DNA from: Arsenicicoccus dermatophilus
Lineage (GTDB): Bacteria > Actinomycetota > Actinomycetes > Actinomycetales > Dermatophilaceae
Direction of reading: 5' to 3'
Assembly: GCF_022568795.1 (NCBI RefSeq)
Contig: NZ_JAKZHU010000001.1
Coordinates: 1,426,001 to 1,490,000, forward strand
DNA: 64,000 nt
Shown here: piece by piece, positions 1 through 8,296 of the stretch
Numbering within the stretch: the stretch's first letter is position 1
How the letters are laid out: every line of letters starts with the position of its first letter
Notes under the pieces: generated by a model
What the model saw: the letters and a program-made list of their open reading frames with translations, nothing else
Database searches by the model: none
Told to the model about the DNA's origin: nothing
Position numbers and translations under genes: made by a program

Positions 1-217
1 CCCGGTAGCCCGCCAGCCAACGGTCGGCCCACTGCCCCACCGTGATCCGCGCGAGGTCGGGGTCCACGTACGTGCCCATGACCCGCGACGCGGTGATCTC
101 GTCCAGCCAGCGACGCCCCTCGGCGCGGGTGCGGAAGTGGCGGGCGTGCTCGCGCCCGTCGTCGTCGCGGTAACGGGCGCGCCAGCGTCCGTCGGGCCTC
201 CTGGCCAGGCTCGCCAC
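1..217 (-). CDS. Tyrosine-type site-specific integrase, N-terminal fragment (runs off the left edge)
   Basis: Reading leftwards from a GTG at 215-217 gives 72 residues and then the window ends. The fragment has the layout of actinophage-type tyrosine integrases: a short basic arm-binding segment (RRPDGRWRARYRDDDG), then HFRTRAEGRRWLDE and TVGQWADRWL, which opens the SAM-like core-binding domain. The start is supported by a purine-rich ribosome site (GGGAGGGG) about 7 nt upstream on the minus strand. The catalytic domain with its R-H-R-Y residues lies outside the window, so activity cannot be judged. It suggests that an integrated element (phage, ICE or island) extends to the left. No tRNA or obvious attachment core was found on the right-hand side within the window. 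Confidence 0.75.
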   Translation of the reverse strand, partial: MASLARRPDGRWRARYRDDDGREHARHFRTRAEGRRWLDEITASRVMGTYVDPDLARITVGQWADRWLAGYR

Positions 218-541
218 CGCACCCCTCCCCCAGCTCGCGCGACCATCCGCGCCCGACACGCCGCTCCAGACAACGGATCTCGGGTCGCACCCGGTCCGGC
301 GAGCAGCGCCCGGAGCCTACTCGCCGAGGCTGCGGGCCGACACCACCGGGTGCCGTCCGGCCCGCACGGGTGCGCACCTGGGGACCACGGCCGGGGCCCC
401 AGGGAACCCCGACGGCGCGCACCGATCTGGCACGATGTCCCGCATGACGCCGGCAATCCTCACGCTGTGTCACGCTCCTGCCTCGGCCCGAGGGGACGCC
501 TCCTCGGGCTGCGCCCAGCCACTCCTGGCAGGATCTGCCGC
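218..541. other. Intergenic region between the integrase and the first YdcF gene
   Basis: About 320 bases with no convincing coding sequence. An in-frame extension of the downstream gene runs back through it, but its translation is Arg/Pro/Ala-rich low-complexity typical of non-coding high-GC DNA, and a better start lies at 542. It probably holds the divergent promoters of the integrase and the YdcF pair. No tRNA, terminator or direct repeat was recognised. Confidence 0.5.
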
Positions 542-1267
542 ATGACGGCCCCCCCGACCGGTCCCGATGACGTGCCCGCCGTCCCCGGCAGGCGCCGCAG
601 GCGCATCCGGTGGGCCTGGGTGATCGGCGTCCCCACGGCCGCTGCGCTGTCGGGAGCCGCGGTGCTCGGCGGGACGACGCTGTGGATCGCCGACCAGTCC
701 GAGGGGCGCGTCCTGACCGTCGAGCAGGCCCCGATCCGGGACGTCTCGCTGGTGCTCGGCGCCGGCGTCTCCCCCGACGGTCGGCCCACGCCCTTCCTGC
801 AGGCCCGGCTGGACGTGGCCCTGGACCTCTACCGCACCGGCCGCACGCGGGTGATCATCGTCTCCGGCGACAACCGCACCCCCACGCATGACGAGCCCAC
901 CGTGATGCGCAGCTACCTGGTGCAGCACGGCGTGCCCATCGACAAGGTGGTGCGCGATTTCGCCGGCCGCGACTCCTACGACTCCTGCACGCGCGCCCGG
1001 CGGATCTTCGGCGTCGGCTCGCTGACCCTGGTCAGCCAGGCCTATCACCTGCCGCGCGCGGTCACCCTGTGCCGGGCCGAGGGCGTGGACGCCGTCGGGG
1101 TCGGCGACTGGACCATGTCCCAGGGCGCCTACCGCCCGGCCTGGGAGTGGGGCGAGCGGCGGGAGATCGGCGCCAAGGTCAAGGCCGCGTGGGACGTGGT
1201 GTCCGGGCGGGACCCGGTGCTCGGGCCGCCCGAGAGCGCGGTCCGCGACGCGCTGAGGCACCAGTGA
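542..1267 (+). CDS. YdcF/SanA-like DUF218 membrane protein, first of a tandem pair
   Basis: The product is 241 residues: a basic N-terminus (GRRRRRIRW), one membrane segment at about 24-46, then a DUF218 domain from about residue 67. Family landmarks are the VLGAGVSPDGRP opening, the ALDLYRTGR helix, the VSGDN loop, a DEP-MR-YL segment, an RDSYDSCTRAR region and LVSQAYHLPRA. DUF218 proteins (SanA, YdcF, ElyC) sit in the envelope and are linked to barrier integrity and envelope polysaccharide metabolism. The exact reaction is unknown. ATG at 542 is chosen because the sequence before it is low-complexity. The stop overlaps the start of the next gene (GTGA), so the two are translationally coupled. 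Confidence 0.75.
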   Translation: MTAPPTGPDDVPAVPGRRRRRIRWAWVIGVPTAAALSGAAVLGGTTLWIADQSEGRVLTVEQAPIRDVSLVLGAGVSPDGRPTPFLQARLDVALDLYRTGRTRVIIVSGDNRTPTHDEPTVMRSYLVQHGVPIDKVVRDFAGRDSYDSCTRARRIFGVGSLTLVSQAYHLPRAVTLCRAEGVDAVGVGDWTMSQGAYRPAWEWGERREIGAKVKAAWDVVSGRDPVLGPPESAVRDALRHQ

Positions 1268-1932
1268 CCGGCCGGGACCGCCGGCAGGCGCGGCATACGG
1301 CCCGGATCGTCGTGGGCACCCTCGGGCTGGGCGCGCTCACCGCCGTGGTGGGGACCCGGGCCTGGGCCCTGCTGGCGTCCCGGGGGCGGATCCTCGATCC
1401 CACGGACGCCCCGGCGACCGAGGCCGCGGTGATCCTCGGGGCGGGCCTGCGTCCGGACGGGCGCCCGAGCGACTACCTCGCCGCCCGCCTCGACCGGGCC
1501 CTGGAGCTGCACCGGCTCGGACGTGCTCCCCTGCTCGTCGTGTCCGGCGCGGCCCTCCCGCACGCCGACGAGCCGGCGGCGATGCGGCGCTACCTGCAGG
1601 AGCGGGGCGTCGACCCGGCCGTCGTCGTCGAGGACCGGGCCGGCATCGACACCTACGCCACCTGCCTGCGGGCGCGGCGCACCTTCGGGCTGCACCGGAT
1701 CGCCCTGGTCAGCCAGGCCTATCACCTCCCCCGGGCGCTGGCGCTGGCCGACGCCGCCGGGCTGGACGCGGTGGGGGTCGCCGACCGCAGCGTCCGCCGG
1801 CACGAGGACACCGAGCTCAGCACCTGGGTGTATGGCGAGCTGCGCGAGTGGGCCGCCGGGGTCAAGGTGCTCGCCGACCTGGTCCGGCCGCGCCCGGAGG
1901 ACGACGGGCCCTACGCCGAGGAGGGCGTCTAG
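1264..1932 (+). CDS. YdcF/SanA-like DUF218 membrane protein, second of a tandem pair
   Basis: The product is 222 residues, paralogous to the preceding protein: one membrane segment at about 14-36, then the same landmarks (VILGAGLRPDGRPSDYLAAR, VVSGA, DEPAAMRRYL, LVSQAYHLPRA). It starts at a GTG overlapping the previous stop by 4 nt, so the pair arose by tandem duplication and is co-transcribed. Its TAG stop (1930-1932) lies inside the CTAG where an IS5-family element inserted. Because CTAG was duplicated, the stop survived, and the sequence on the far side of the element would also read TAG. The C-terminus therefore looks native. Function is unknown beyond a probable envelope role. Confidence 0.75.
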   Translation: MTGRDRRQARHTARIVVGTLGLGALTAVVGTRAWALLASRGRILDPTDAPATEAAVILGAGLRPDGRPSDYLAARLDRALELHRLGRAPLLVVSGAALPHADEPAAMRRYLQERGVDPAVVVEDRAGIDTYATCLRARRTFGLHRIALVSQAYHLPRALALADAAGLDAVGVADRSVRRHEDTELSTWVYGELREWAAGVKVLADLVRPRPEDDGPYAEEGV

Positions 1933-2825
1933 GGCGTGTCTCTTAATGCTGGTAGCCAGAGGGTGATGGCGTGTAGGAGGATGCCGGCGCGGTAGGTGAT
2001 GGCGAGCTTGTCGTAGCGGGTCGCGATGGCGCGCCATTGCTTGAAGCGTTCGAAACCGTTCTCGACGACGTGGCGTTTGGCGTACAGGCCAGGGTCGGTC
2101 TTCGGGGGCGCCCACCGGCAGAGCCGCGGCGTTTGCGGTTGGCGCGTTGGTCGCGGGGCTCGGCGATCGCGGTGGTGATCCCGCGCCGCCGGAGCAGCGC
2201 GCGGTGGGCTCGACTGGAGCAGGCCTTGTCGGCCATGACCGCGTCCGGGGTCGTGCGTGGGCGGCCCGGGCCTGGGCGCGGGACCCGTACGGCGTCGAGC
2301 AGGTTGGTGAACATCCGGCTGTCGCTGCCCTGACCAGGACCGAGCAGCACCGCGATCGGTCGCCCCTGGCCGTCGCACAGCTGGTGGACCTTCGTGGACA
2401 ACCCGCCGCGTGACCTGCCGATGGCGTGGTCAGCCGGCTCGGACAGCAGATTCTTGTGATTCGACAGATCCCCCCGCGAGGCGGGTGGTGTTCGTCGCGT
2501 GCTGGTGGGCGCGGTTGATCGTGGAGTCGACAGCGACGTCCCAGTCGATGACCCCCGCCGCGTCCGCACGGGCCAGCAGAGCCGTCAGCACCCGGTCCCA
2601 GGTCCCGTCACCGGCGAACCGGCGGTGTCGCTTCCACACGGTCTGCCAGGGCCCGAACTCGCCCGGCAGGTCCCGCCACGCGATCCCGGTCCGGTACCGG
2701 TAGATGATCGGCTCGACCACGGTCCGGTGGTCACGAAATCGCCTGCCCCGCTTGCCATCCGCGCACGGCATGAACGGCTCGATCAGCACCCACTCGCTAT
2801 CCGAGAGCACCTGCATCCGCGACAT
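1929..2825 (-). pseudogene. IS5-family (IS427-like) transposase in three frame segments
   Basis: Segment one (2825 to about 2470) starts MSRMQVLSDSEW and carries the DUF4096 N-terminus plus the first DDE aspartate (DVAVDSTINRAHQHA). Segment two, in another frame (about 2475-2105), has GRSRGGLSTKVH and the second aspartate (VMADKACSS). Segment three, back in the first frame (about 2108-1929), has RHVVENGFERFKQWRAIATR with the catalytic glutamate. The first switch is at a C6 run (2470-2475), where IS427-group elements often use programmed frameshifting. The second, at a G5 run (2104-2108), separates the catalytic Glu and looks like a one-base deletion or sequencing error. The stop TAG is supplied by the CTAG target. 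Confidence 0.85.
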
Positions 2826-2873
2826 GACACCGACAATCGCGTGTCACCACGCTCACCTTTGGGAGACACGCCC
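1932..2873 (-). mobile_element. IS5-family insertion sequence, about 942 bp
   Basis: The ends are an inverted repeat, GGGCGTGTCTC on the left and its complement GAGACACGCCC on the right. Both sides carry CTAG (1929-1932 and 2873-2876). Because CTAG is palindromic, the duplication may be read as TA or as CTAG, which shifts the borders by one base. The element interrupts no coding frame: it sits in the stop codon of the second YdcF gene and ends about 50 bp upstream of citC. The transposase is read on the minus strand, away from the citrate lyase operon. Confidence 0.88.
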
Positions 2874-2912
2874 TAGGGCCACCCCCGGCACCGTCGCCCG
2901 GGCCCCGCTCGC

Positions 2913-2928
2913 TAGGGTCGACGACGTG
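2913..2928 (+). promoter_or_regulatory. Leaderless-type promoter of the citrate lyase operon
   Basis: A -10 hexamer TAGGGT (2913-2918) is followed by 7 nt and then the GTG start of citC. This is the usual arrangement of leaderless genes in Actinobacteria, and there is no good ribosome site. The IS5-family element ends at 2873, so -10 and a nominal -35 remain intact, but everything upstream of about -53 has been replaced. Confidence 0.5.
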
Positions 2929-3993
2929 GAGGACGACCTCGACATCATCACCGTCGACCCGGCGCTGGAGCCAGCCGCGAGGGAGCGCATCGCCGCCCTC
3001 CTCGCGAGCCAGGGGCTCGCTCTGGACGACGGCGTCGAGGTCTTCGTGACCTTCCAGCACTACGGCCGGGTCCTGGCCTGCGCCGGGCTGCAGGGAAGCG
3101 TCGTCAAGTGCGTGGCCATCGACCCGAGCCTGCAGGGCCGGGACGTGCTGCTGCCGCTGATGACCGAGATGACCTACGTCGCGCTGGACCACGGCGCCGG
3201 GCACCTGTTCATCTACACCAAGCCGGAGTACCGCCAGCACTTCGAGGCGTGCGGATTCCACCACCTGGCGACCGTGCCCGACGTGGTGACCCTGCTGGAG
3301 AACACCCCTCGCGGGCTGCACGCCTACGTCGAGGACCTGGCCCACCTGCGGCGCTACCGCGACCGGGTGGGCTCCATCGTCCTCAACGCCAATCCCTTCA
3401 CCAACGGCCACCGGCACCTGGTGCAGCGAGCCGCCCAGGACTGCGACTACCTGCACGTCTTCGTGGTGAGCGAGGAGTCGGCGACGTTCACCTTCGACGA
3501 GCGCTACCGGCTGGTGGCCGCCGGCGTGGCCGAGCTGCCCGAGCGCGACCGGGTGGCCGTCCACCGGGGGTCGGCCTACATGGTCAGCAAGGCGACCTTC
3601 CCGAGCTACTTCCTCAAGGAGTCCGGGGTCGTGGACCGGGCCGGCACCGGCCTGGACCTGACGATCTTCCGCGAGCACATCGCCCCGGCCCTCGGCATCA
3701 CGCACCGCTACGTCGGGACCGAGCCCTTCTGCGCCGTCACCCGCGCCTACAACGCCGACATGCACCGCTGGCTGGAGGAGGCGCCCATGGTGGCGCCCCC
3801 GGTCCAGGTGCACGAGATCGAGCGGCTCGCCCGCGGGGACGTGCCGATCTCCGCGACCGAGGTGCGTCGTCGCTTCGCCAACAAGGACCTGGTGGCCCTC
3901 GCCGAGCTGGTGCCCAGCCCCACGCTGATGCTGCTCGCGGCCAAGCTGCTCGCCCTTCCCGACATACCTGATCACCGGTCCGAGGCCTGCTGA
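2926..3993 (+). CDS. citC: [Citrate [pro-3S]-lyase] ligase CitC
   Basis: CitC acetylates the prosthetic group of the citrate lyase acyl carrier protein using acetate and ATP, activating the lyase. The 355-residue product has an N-terminal GNAT-like region and a C-terminal cytidylyltransferase-fold domain starting at IVLNANPFTNGHRHLVQ (the HxGH-type motif appears as NGHRH). Further CitC landmarks follow: LHVFVVSEES, SKATFPSYFLKE and SATEVRRR. An in-frame extension runs back into the IS element, so the GTG at 2926 just after the -10 box is preferred. It is the first gene of citCDEFXG; citD follows after 46 nt. Confidence 0.92.
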   Translation: MEDDLDIITVDPALEPAARERIAALLASQGLALDDGVEVFVTFQHYGRVLACAGLQGSVVKCVAIDPSLQGRDVLLPLMTEMTYVALDHGAGHLFIYTKPEYRQHFEACGFHHLATVPDVVTLLENTPRGLHAYVEDLAHLRRYRDRVGSIVLNANPFTNGHRHLVQRAAQDCDYLHVFVVSEESATFTFDERYRLVAAGVAELPERDRVAVHRGSAYMVSKATFPSYFLKESGVVDRAGTGLDLTIFREHIAPALGITHRYVGTEPFCAVTRAYNADMHRWLEEAPMVAPPVQVHEIERLARGDVPISATEVRRRFANKDLVALAELVPSPTLMLLAAKLLALPDIPDHRSEAC

Positions 3994-4039
3994 CCCCGGG
4001 CCCCGCACCACCCACCGCACCAACGACGAGGAGGTCGCC

Positions 4040-4351
4040 ATGCGCATCGTCCACGAGGCCATCGCAGGCACGCTGGAGAGCAGCGACGTGATGGTCAGGG
4101 TCGCCCCACCACCAGGTGACGACGGGGGGCTCGACGTGGTCGTCACCAGCGCGGTGATGGCGCAGTTCGGGCACCAGATCCGCGCCGTCGTCGACGAGGT
4201 GCTGCGGTCGATGGACGTGACCGCGGGCGAGGTCACCGTGGAGGACAAGGGCGCCCTCGACTGGGCGATCCGGGCGCGGCTGCAGGCGGCGCTCGTGCGC
4301 GGCTGCGACGCCGACCCGGACTGGGCGATGCTGCAGGAGGCAGGAGCATGA
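4040..4351 (+). CDS. citD: Citrate lyase acyl carrier protein (gamma subunit) CitD
   Basis: This small acyl carrier subunit (103 residues) bears the 2'-(5''-triphosphoribosyl)-3'-dephospho-CoA group of citrate lyase. The hallmark [11 protein letters not shown] near the N-terminus places the modified serine at Ser14. Length and sequence match the usual family size of about 95-100 residues. A GAGGAGG ribosome site precedes the ATG. The last codons overlap the start of citE by 4 nt (ATGA), so ACP and beta subunit are coupled in translation. Confidence 0.92.
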   Translation: MRIVHEAIAGTLESSDVMVRVAPPPGDDGGLDVVVTSAVMAQFGHQIRAVVDEVLRSMDVTAGEVTVEDKGALDWAIRARLQAALVRGCDADPDWAMLQEAGA

Positions 4352-5256
4352 TCACCGAGGCCACCATGCGCGACCCGGGGGCCCTCCCCCACCGGTCGAT
4401 GCTGTTCGTCCCGGGGTCCAACGCCTCGATGATGGCGAACTCCTACGTCTACGGCGCCGACGCCATCATGTTCGACCTCGAGGACGCGGTCGCCCTGCGC
4501 GAGAAGGACTCGGCGCGGCTGATGGTCTTCCACGCCCTGCGCTCCCCGGTGTATGCCGACGTCGAGACGGTCGTGCGGATCAATCCCCTCGACACGCCCT
4601 TCGGCCGGGACGACCTGCGCGCCGTCGTGCGGGCCGGGGTGCAGACGGTGCGGCTGCCCAAGACCGACAGCGCCGACGACATCCACGAGCTCGAGGCCGA
4701 GGTCGAGGCGGTCGAGCGCGAGTGCGGCCGGGAGGTCGGGTCCACCCGGCTCATGGCCGCCATCGAGTCCGCGAGCGGGGTCGTCAACGCGGTGGAGATC
4801 GCCCAGGCCAGCCCGCGCATGGTGTCCATCGCGCTCGCGGGCTTCGACTACGTCATCGACATGCAGACCACCCGCTCGGCCGAGGGCACGGAGCTGTTCT
4901 ACGCCCGCTGCGCGGTGCTGCACGCCGCCCGGGTCGCCGGGATCGCGGCCTACGACGTGGTCTGGTCCGACGTCAACGACGAGGAGGGCTTCCTGGCGGA
5001 GGTGGAGCTGGTCAAGCGGCTCGGCTTCAACGGCAAGTCGCTGGTCAACCCCCGCCAGATCCACCTGCTGCACAACGCCTACGCCCCCACCGAGGACGAG
5101 CTCGCCCACGCCCGGATGGTCGTCGCCGCGGCCGACCGGGCCGCCCGCGAGGGTCTGGGCGTCGTCTCCCTGGGCGGCAAGATGATCGACGCCCCGATCA
5201 TCGTCGCCGCCCGCCGCACCATCGCCTTCGCGGACGCCTCGGGCGTCCGCCGTTGA
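4348..5256 (+). CDS. citE: Citrate lyase beta subunit (citryl-CoA lyase-type) CitE
   Basis: CitE cleaves citryl-ACP to acetyl-ACP and oxaloacetate in the CitDEF complex. The 302-residue protein has the HpcH/HpaI aldolase-fold landmarks: [14 protein letters not shown], the metal-site segment [31 protein letters not shown] and [12 protein letters not shown]. The ATG at 4348 overlaps the citD stop and follows an AGGAGG inside the end of citD. A second Met (residue 7) is an alternative start. Stand-alone CitE-like proteins are common in Actinobacteria, but the flanking citD and citF mark this one as a genuine lyase subunit. Confidence 0.93.
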   Translation: MITEATMRDPGALPHRSMLFVPGSNASMMANSYVYGADAIMFDLEDAVALREKDSARLMVFHALRSPVYADVETVVRINPLDTPFGRDDLRAVVRAGVQTVRLPKTDSADDIHELEAEVEAVERECGREVGSTRLMAAIESASGVVNAVEIAQASPRMVSIALAGFDYVIDMQTTRSAEGTELFYARCAVLHAARVAGIAAYDVVWSDVNDEEGFLAEVELVKRLGFNGKSLVNPRQIHLLHNAYAPTEDELAHARMVVAAADRAAREGLGVVSLGGKMIDAPIIVAARRTIAFADASGVRR

Positions 5257-5266
5257 GGAGCCCGAG

Positions 5267-6805
5267 ATGAGTGACCTGAGCACCACCCGCACCTGCGAGG
5301 CCGCCGAGCGCGTCGCCTCGGCCGGGCTCGACGGGCTGCGGCCCTATGCCGGCTGGTCGGCGGCCACCCCGCACCTGGCCGGGGAGGACAAGCTGGAGCG
5401 CAAGATCCGCCCCACCCTGGAGGAGGCGATCACCGCGAGCGGCCTGCGCGACGGGATGACGATCTCCTTCCACCACCACTTCCGGGAGGGTGACAAGTCC
5501 ATCAACCGGGTCGTGGACACCCTGGCCCGGATGGGCTTCAAGGACCTGACCCTCGCCAGCTCCTCCCTCAACAAGTGCCACGCCCCGCTCGTCGAGCACA
5601 TCCGCAACGGCGTGATCACCCGGATCTACACCTCGGGCATGCGCGGCGAGCTGGCCCGGGAGATCAGCCAGGGCCTGCTGGAGCACCCGATCACCATCCA
5701 CAGCCACGGCGGCCGGGTCGCGCTGATGGACTCCGGCGAGCTGCACCTGGACGTGGCCTTCCTCGGCGTCTCGGCATGCGACGCCATGGGCAACGCCAAC
5801 GGCATCACCGGACGCTCGCACTGCGGTTCCCTCGGCTACGCCATGGTCGACGCCGAGCGGGCCGACCAGGTGATCATGCTGACCGAGGAGATCGTCCCCT
5901 ATCCCAACACCCCGGTGTCGATCAGCCAGGCGCAGGTCGACCACGTCGTCGTCGTGGACGAGGTCGGCGACCCCTCCAAGATCTCGGTCGGGGCCGCCCG
6001 CCTCACCAAGGATCCCAAGGAGCTGCTCATCGCCCGCTACGCCGCGGACGTCATCGAGAACTCGGGCTACTTCGAGGACGGCTTCTCGATGCAGACCGGC
6101 TCGGGGGCCTCGGCGACCGCGGTCACGCAGTTCCTCGGGCCGCGCATGGAGCGCAAGGGCATCACCGCCGGGTGGGCCCTCGGCGGCATCACCGGCGGCA
6201 TCGTCGACCTGCACCGGCGCGGCCTGATCCGTCGCGTCGTCGACGTGCAGGACTTCGACACGGTGGCGGTGGAGTCGCTGGCGAGCGACCCCGGACACGT
6301 GGAGATCTCCGCGGACGAGTACGCCAACCCCCTGTCCAAGGGCGCGTGCTCCGACGGGCTGGACGTGGTCATCCTGTCCGCGCTGGAGATCGACCTCGAC
6401 TTCAACGTCAACGTGATCACCGGATCGGACGGGCTGATGATGGGCGCCTCCGGCGGGCACTGCGACGTCGCGGCGGGCGCCAACCTCGCCATCGTCGTCG
6501 CGCCGCTCATCCGCTCCCGCGTCCCGGTCGTCGTCGAGCGGGTGACCACCCTCGTCACGCCCGGCGACACCATCGGCGTGCTCGTCACCGACCACGGCAT
6601 CGCGGTCAACCCCCGCCGCCCGGACCTCGCCGAGCGGCTGCGGGCCGCGGGTCTGCCCGTCACGACGATCGAGGAGCTCTATCGCCGGGCCACCTCGATC
6701 ACCGGGGTGCCGCGGGCGATCGAGTTCGGCGACAAGGTCGTCGGGGTGATCCGCTATCGCGACGGCAGCGTCATCGACGTGGTGCGGCAGGTGCTCGCGC
6801 CATGA
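5267..6805 (+). CDS. citF: Citrate lyase alpha subunit (citrate:acetyl-ACP transferase) CitF
   Basis: CitF swaps the acetyl group on the acyl carrier for citrate, forming citryl-ACP for CitE. The 512-residue length is normal for the family. Visible CitF features are the TISFHHHFREGDKSIN segment, NGVITRIYTSGMRGELA, HSHGGRV, the MGNANGITG loop and the C-terminal GASGGHCDVAAGA. An RBS (GAGGAGCCCGAG) begins inside the citE terminus and leads to ATG 5267. The stop overlaps the citX start as ATGA. Codon use and GC do not differ visibly from neighbouring housekeeping genes, so recent transfer is not obvious. Confidence 0.94.
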   Translation: MSDLSTTRTCEAAERVASAGLDGLRPYAGWSAATPHLAGEDKLERKIRPTLEEAITASGLRDGMTISFHHHFREGDKSINRVVDTLARMGFKDLTLASSSLNKCHAPLVEHIRNGVITRIYTSGMRGELAREISQGLLEHPITIHSHGGRVALMDSGELHLDVAFLGVSACDAMGNANGITGRSHCGSLGYAMVDAERADQVIMLTEEIVPYPNTPVSISQAQVDHVVVVDEVGDPSKISVGAARLTKDPKELLIARYAADVIENSGYFEDGFSMQTGSGASATAVTQFLGPRMERKGITAGWALGGITGGIVDLHRRGLIRRVVDVQDFDTVAVESLASDPGHVEISADEYANPLSKGACSDGLDVVILSALEIDLDFNVNVITGSDGLMMGASGGHCDVAAGANLAIVVAPLIRSRVPVVVERVTTLVTPGDTIGVLVTDHGIAVNPRRPDLAERLRAAGLPVTTIEELYRRATSITGVPRAIEFGDKVVGVIRYRDGSVIDVVRQVLAP

Positions 6806-7335
6806 CCTCCCCGACCGTGCCCGCCGGCGTCGACCGGCTCCAGGCCATCCTCGACGCGCGGGACGCCCGCGCGACGCGGCGCCGCGAGCTGCAGCGGCGG
6901 CACCCGGCGGGCACGGTCGTCGTCGTCACCCTGGTCATCCCCGGACCGGACAAGGACGGGCCCGGATGGTGCGACCTGGGCGAGGAGGCGGTGGGCAGCG
7001 TCCTGCGGCTGTGCGCGCGACGCGGCTGGGCCCTCGACGCCCGGGAGTCGGTCGACGCCGCCACCGGTCCGGAGACCGTCCTGGTGGTGCGCGCCGAGCC
7101 GAGCGAGCTGAAGTCCGCGCTGGTCGAGCTGGAGGACAGCCACCCCTGGGGCCGGCTGTGGGACCTCGACGTGCACGTCGGGGAGATGCCGCTGTCCCGC
7201 GCGGCGCTCGGGGCGCACCCCCGGCGGTGCCTGGTCTGCCCCCGGCCCGCCCACGCCTGCGCCCGCTCGCGAGCCCATCCCCTGACCGAGGTGCTGGCCG
7301 CGGTGGAGGTGATCCGTGACCGTCCCCGAGGCTGA
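6802..7335 (+). CDS. citX: Holo-ACP synthase CitX (apo-citrate lyase phosphoribosyl-dephospho-CoA transferase)
   Basis: CitX transfers the triphosphoribosyl-dephospho-CoA prosthetic group made by CitG to the serine of CitD. The 177-residue protein carries the family signatures GRLWDLDVH and RRCLVCPRPAHACARSR, and the N-terminal ILDARDARATRR helix. It starts at the ATG overlapping the citF stop by 4 nt. Its C-terminus overlaps the start of citG by 20 nt. CitX is present as a separate protein rather than fused to CitG, as in the Escherichia coli citCDEFXG arrangement. Confidence 0.9.
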   Translation: MTSPTVPAGVDRLQAILDARDARATRRRELQRRHPAGTVVVVTLVIPGPDKDGPGWCDLGEEAVGSVLRLCARRGWALDARESVDAATGPETVLVVRAEPSELKSALVELEDSHPWGRLWDLDVHVGEMPLSRAALGAHPRRCLVCPRPAHACARSRAHPLTEVLAAVEVIRDRPRG

Positions 7336-8239
7336 GCCGCGGGCCCTGCCGGTCGCCCGTCCCCGGCCCGAGACCGTCCTCGCGCTGCACGACCACGCCC
7401 ACGCCGCCCACCTGGCCCGGTTCGCCGAGCGGGCGCTGCTCGCCGAGGTCGAGCTCACCCCCAAGCCCGGCCTGGTCGACGCACGCACCACCGGCGCGCA
7501 CCAGGACATGGACATCACGACCTTCCGGACGAGCGTGGCGGCCATCGCCCCGTGGTTCCCGGTGCTGCACGAGACCGGACGGGCCGGTCACCGGGACGGG
7601 CCCGCCAGCTTTCTCGCCCGGCTCCGTGGCCCCGGGATCGCCTGCGAGGAGGCGATGTTCGCCGCCACCGGTGGGGTCAACACGCACAAGGGCGCGGTCT
7701 TCGCCTTCGGGCTGCTGCTGGGCTGCGCCGGTCGCCTGTCCGCCGGGGGCCACCCGGTGTCGGTGCCCACCCTGTGCCATCTGGTCGCCCGCATGACGGC
7801 CGGCCTGGTGACCCGCGAGCTCGCCCCCGTGCAGCGTCCGGGCACCTACGGGGAGCGGGCGTACGTCGACCACGGGCTCACCGGTGCCCGGGGGCAGGCG
7901 GCCGACGGCTACCGCTCGGTCACCGACCTGGCCCTGCCGGCCTACCGCCTGGTCGAGCAGCGCACCGGGGACCGTGATCTCGCCCTCACCCAGGCGCTGC
8001 TCGTCCTCATGGCGACCACCGACGACACCACCCTGGTCAAGGACGGATGCCTGGACGGGCTGCGGCACGTGCAGGCCGGGGCCCGGTCGATCCTGGGGAC
8101 CGGTGGCGCGCTGGCCCCCGGGGTGCGCGACCGGCTGTCGGCGCTGGACGAGGACCTGACCGCGCGGGGGCTGAGCCCCGGTGGGTGCGCCGACCTGCTC
8201 GCCGTGACCGCCTTCCTCGCCGAGCTGCCCTCCACCTGA
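7316..8239 (+). CDS. citG: Triphosphoribosyl-dephospho-CoA synthase CitG
   Basis: CitG condenses dephospho-CoA with ATP, releasing adenine, to form the citrate lyase prosthetic group precursor. The 307-residue sequence has the conserved ELTPKPGLVD, GVNTHKGAVFAFGLLLG and ATTDDTTLVK segments of the family. The GTG start lies inside citX (20-nt overlap). It is the last gene of the operon and is followed at once by a strong hairpin. No citrate transporter, oxaloacetate decarboxylase or CitAB-type sensor lies in the window, so uptake and regulation must be encoded elsewhere. Confidence 0.9.
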   Translation: MTVPEAEPRALPVARPRPETVLALHDHAHAAHLARFAERALLAEVELTPKPGLVDARTTGAHQDMDITTFRTSVAAIAPWFPVLHETGRAGHRDGPASFLARLRGPGIACEEAMFAATGGVNTHKGAVFAFGLLLGCAGRLSAGGHPVSVPTLCHLVARMTAGLVTRELAPVQRPGTYGERAYVDHGLTGARGQAADGYRSVTDLALPAYRLVEQRTGDRDLALTQALLVLMATTDDTTLVKDGCLDGLRHVQAGARSILGTGGALAPGVRDRLSALDEDLTARGLSPGGCADLLAVTAFLAELPST

Positions 8240-8241
8240 CC

Positions 8242-8281
8242 GGGCGGCCCCGCCCTGGCCGGAGCCAGGGCGGGGCCGCCC
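8242..8281. terminator. Bidirectional terminator hairpin between citG and phoX
   Basis: A perfect 18-bp inverted repeat (arms 8242-8259 and 8264-8281) with a CGGA loop lies between two convergent genes, 2 nt after the citG stop and 15 nt before the phoX stop. There is no clear T-run, as usual for Actinobacteria. It can serve both transcripts. Confidence 0.8.
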
Positions 8282-8296
8282 GCGGTGCGACGTGGG

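Noticed and set aside
137-541. N-terminal extension of the first YdcF protein
   Set aside because: Low-complexity Arg/Pro/Ala sequence overlapping the integrase start; family similarity begins after 542.
2797-5292. An 831-codon minus-strand frame opposite citC-citE
   Set aside because: Composition (His, Gly, Val, Asp) is typical of antisense high-GC reading; the plus-strand genes are recognised enzymes.
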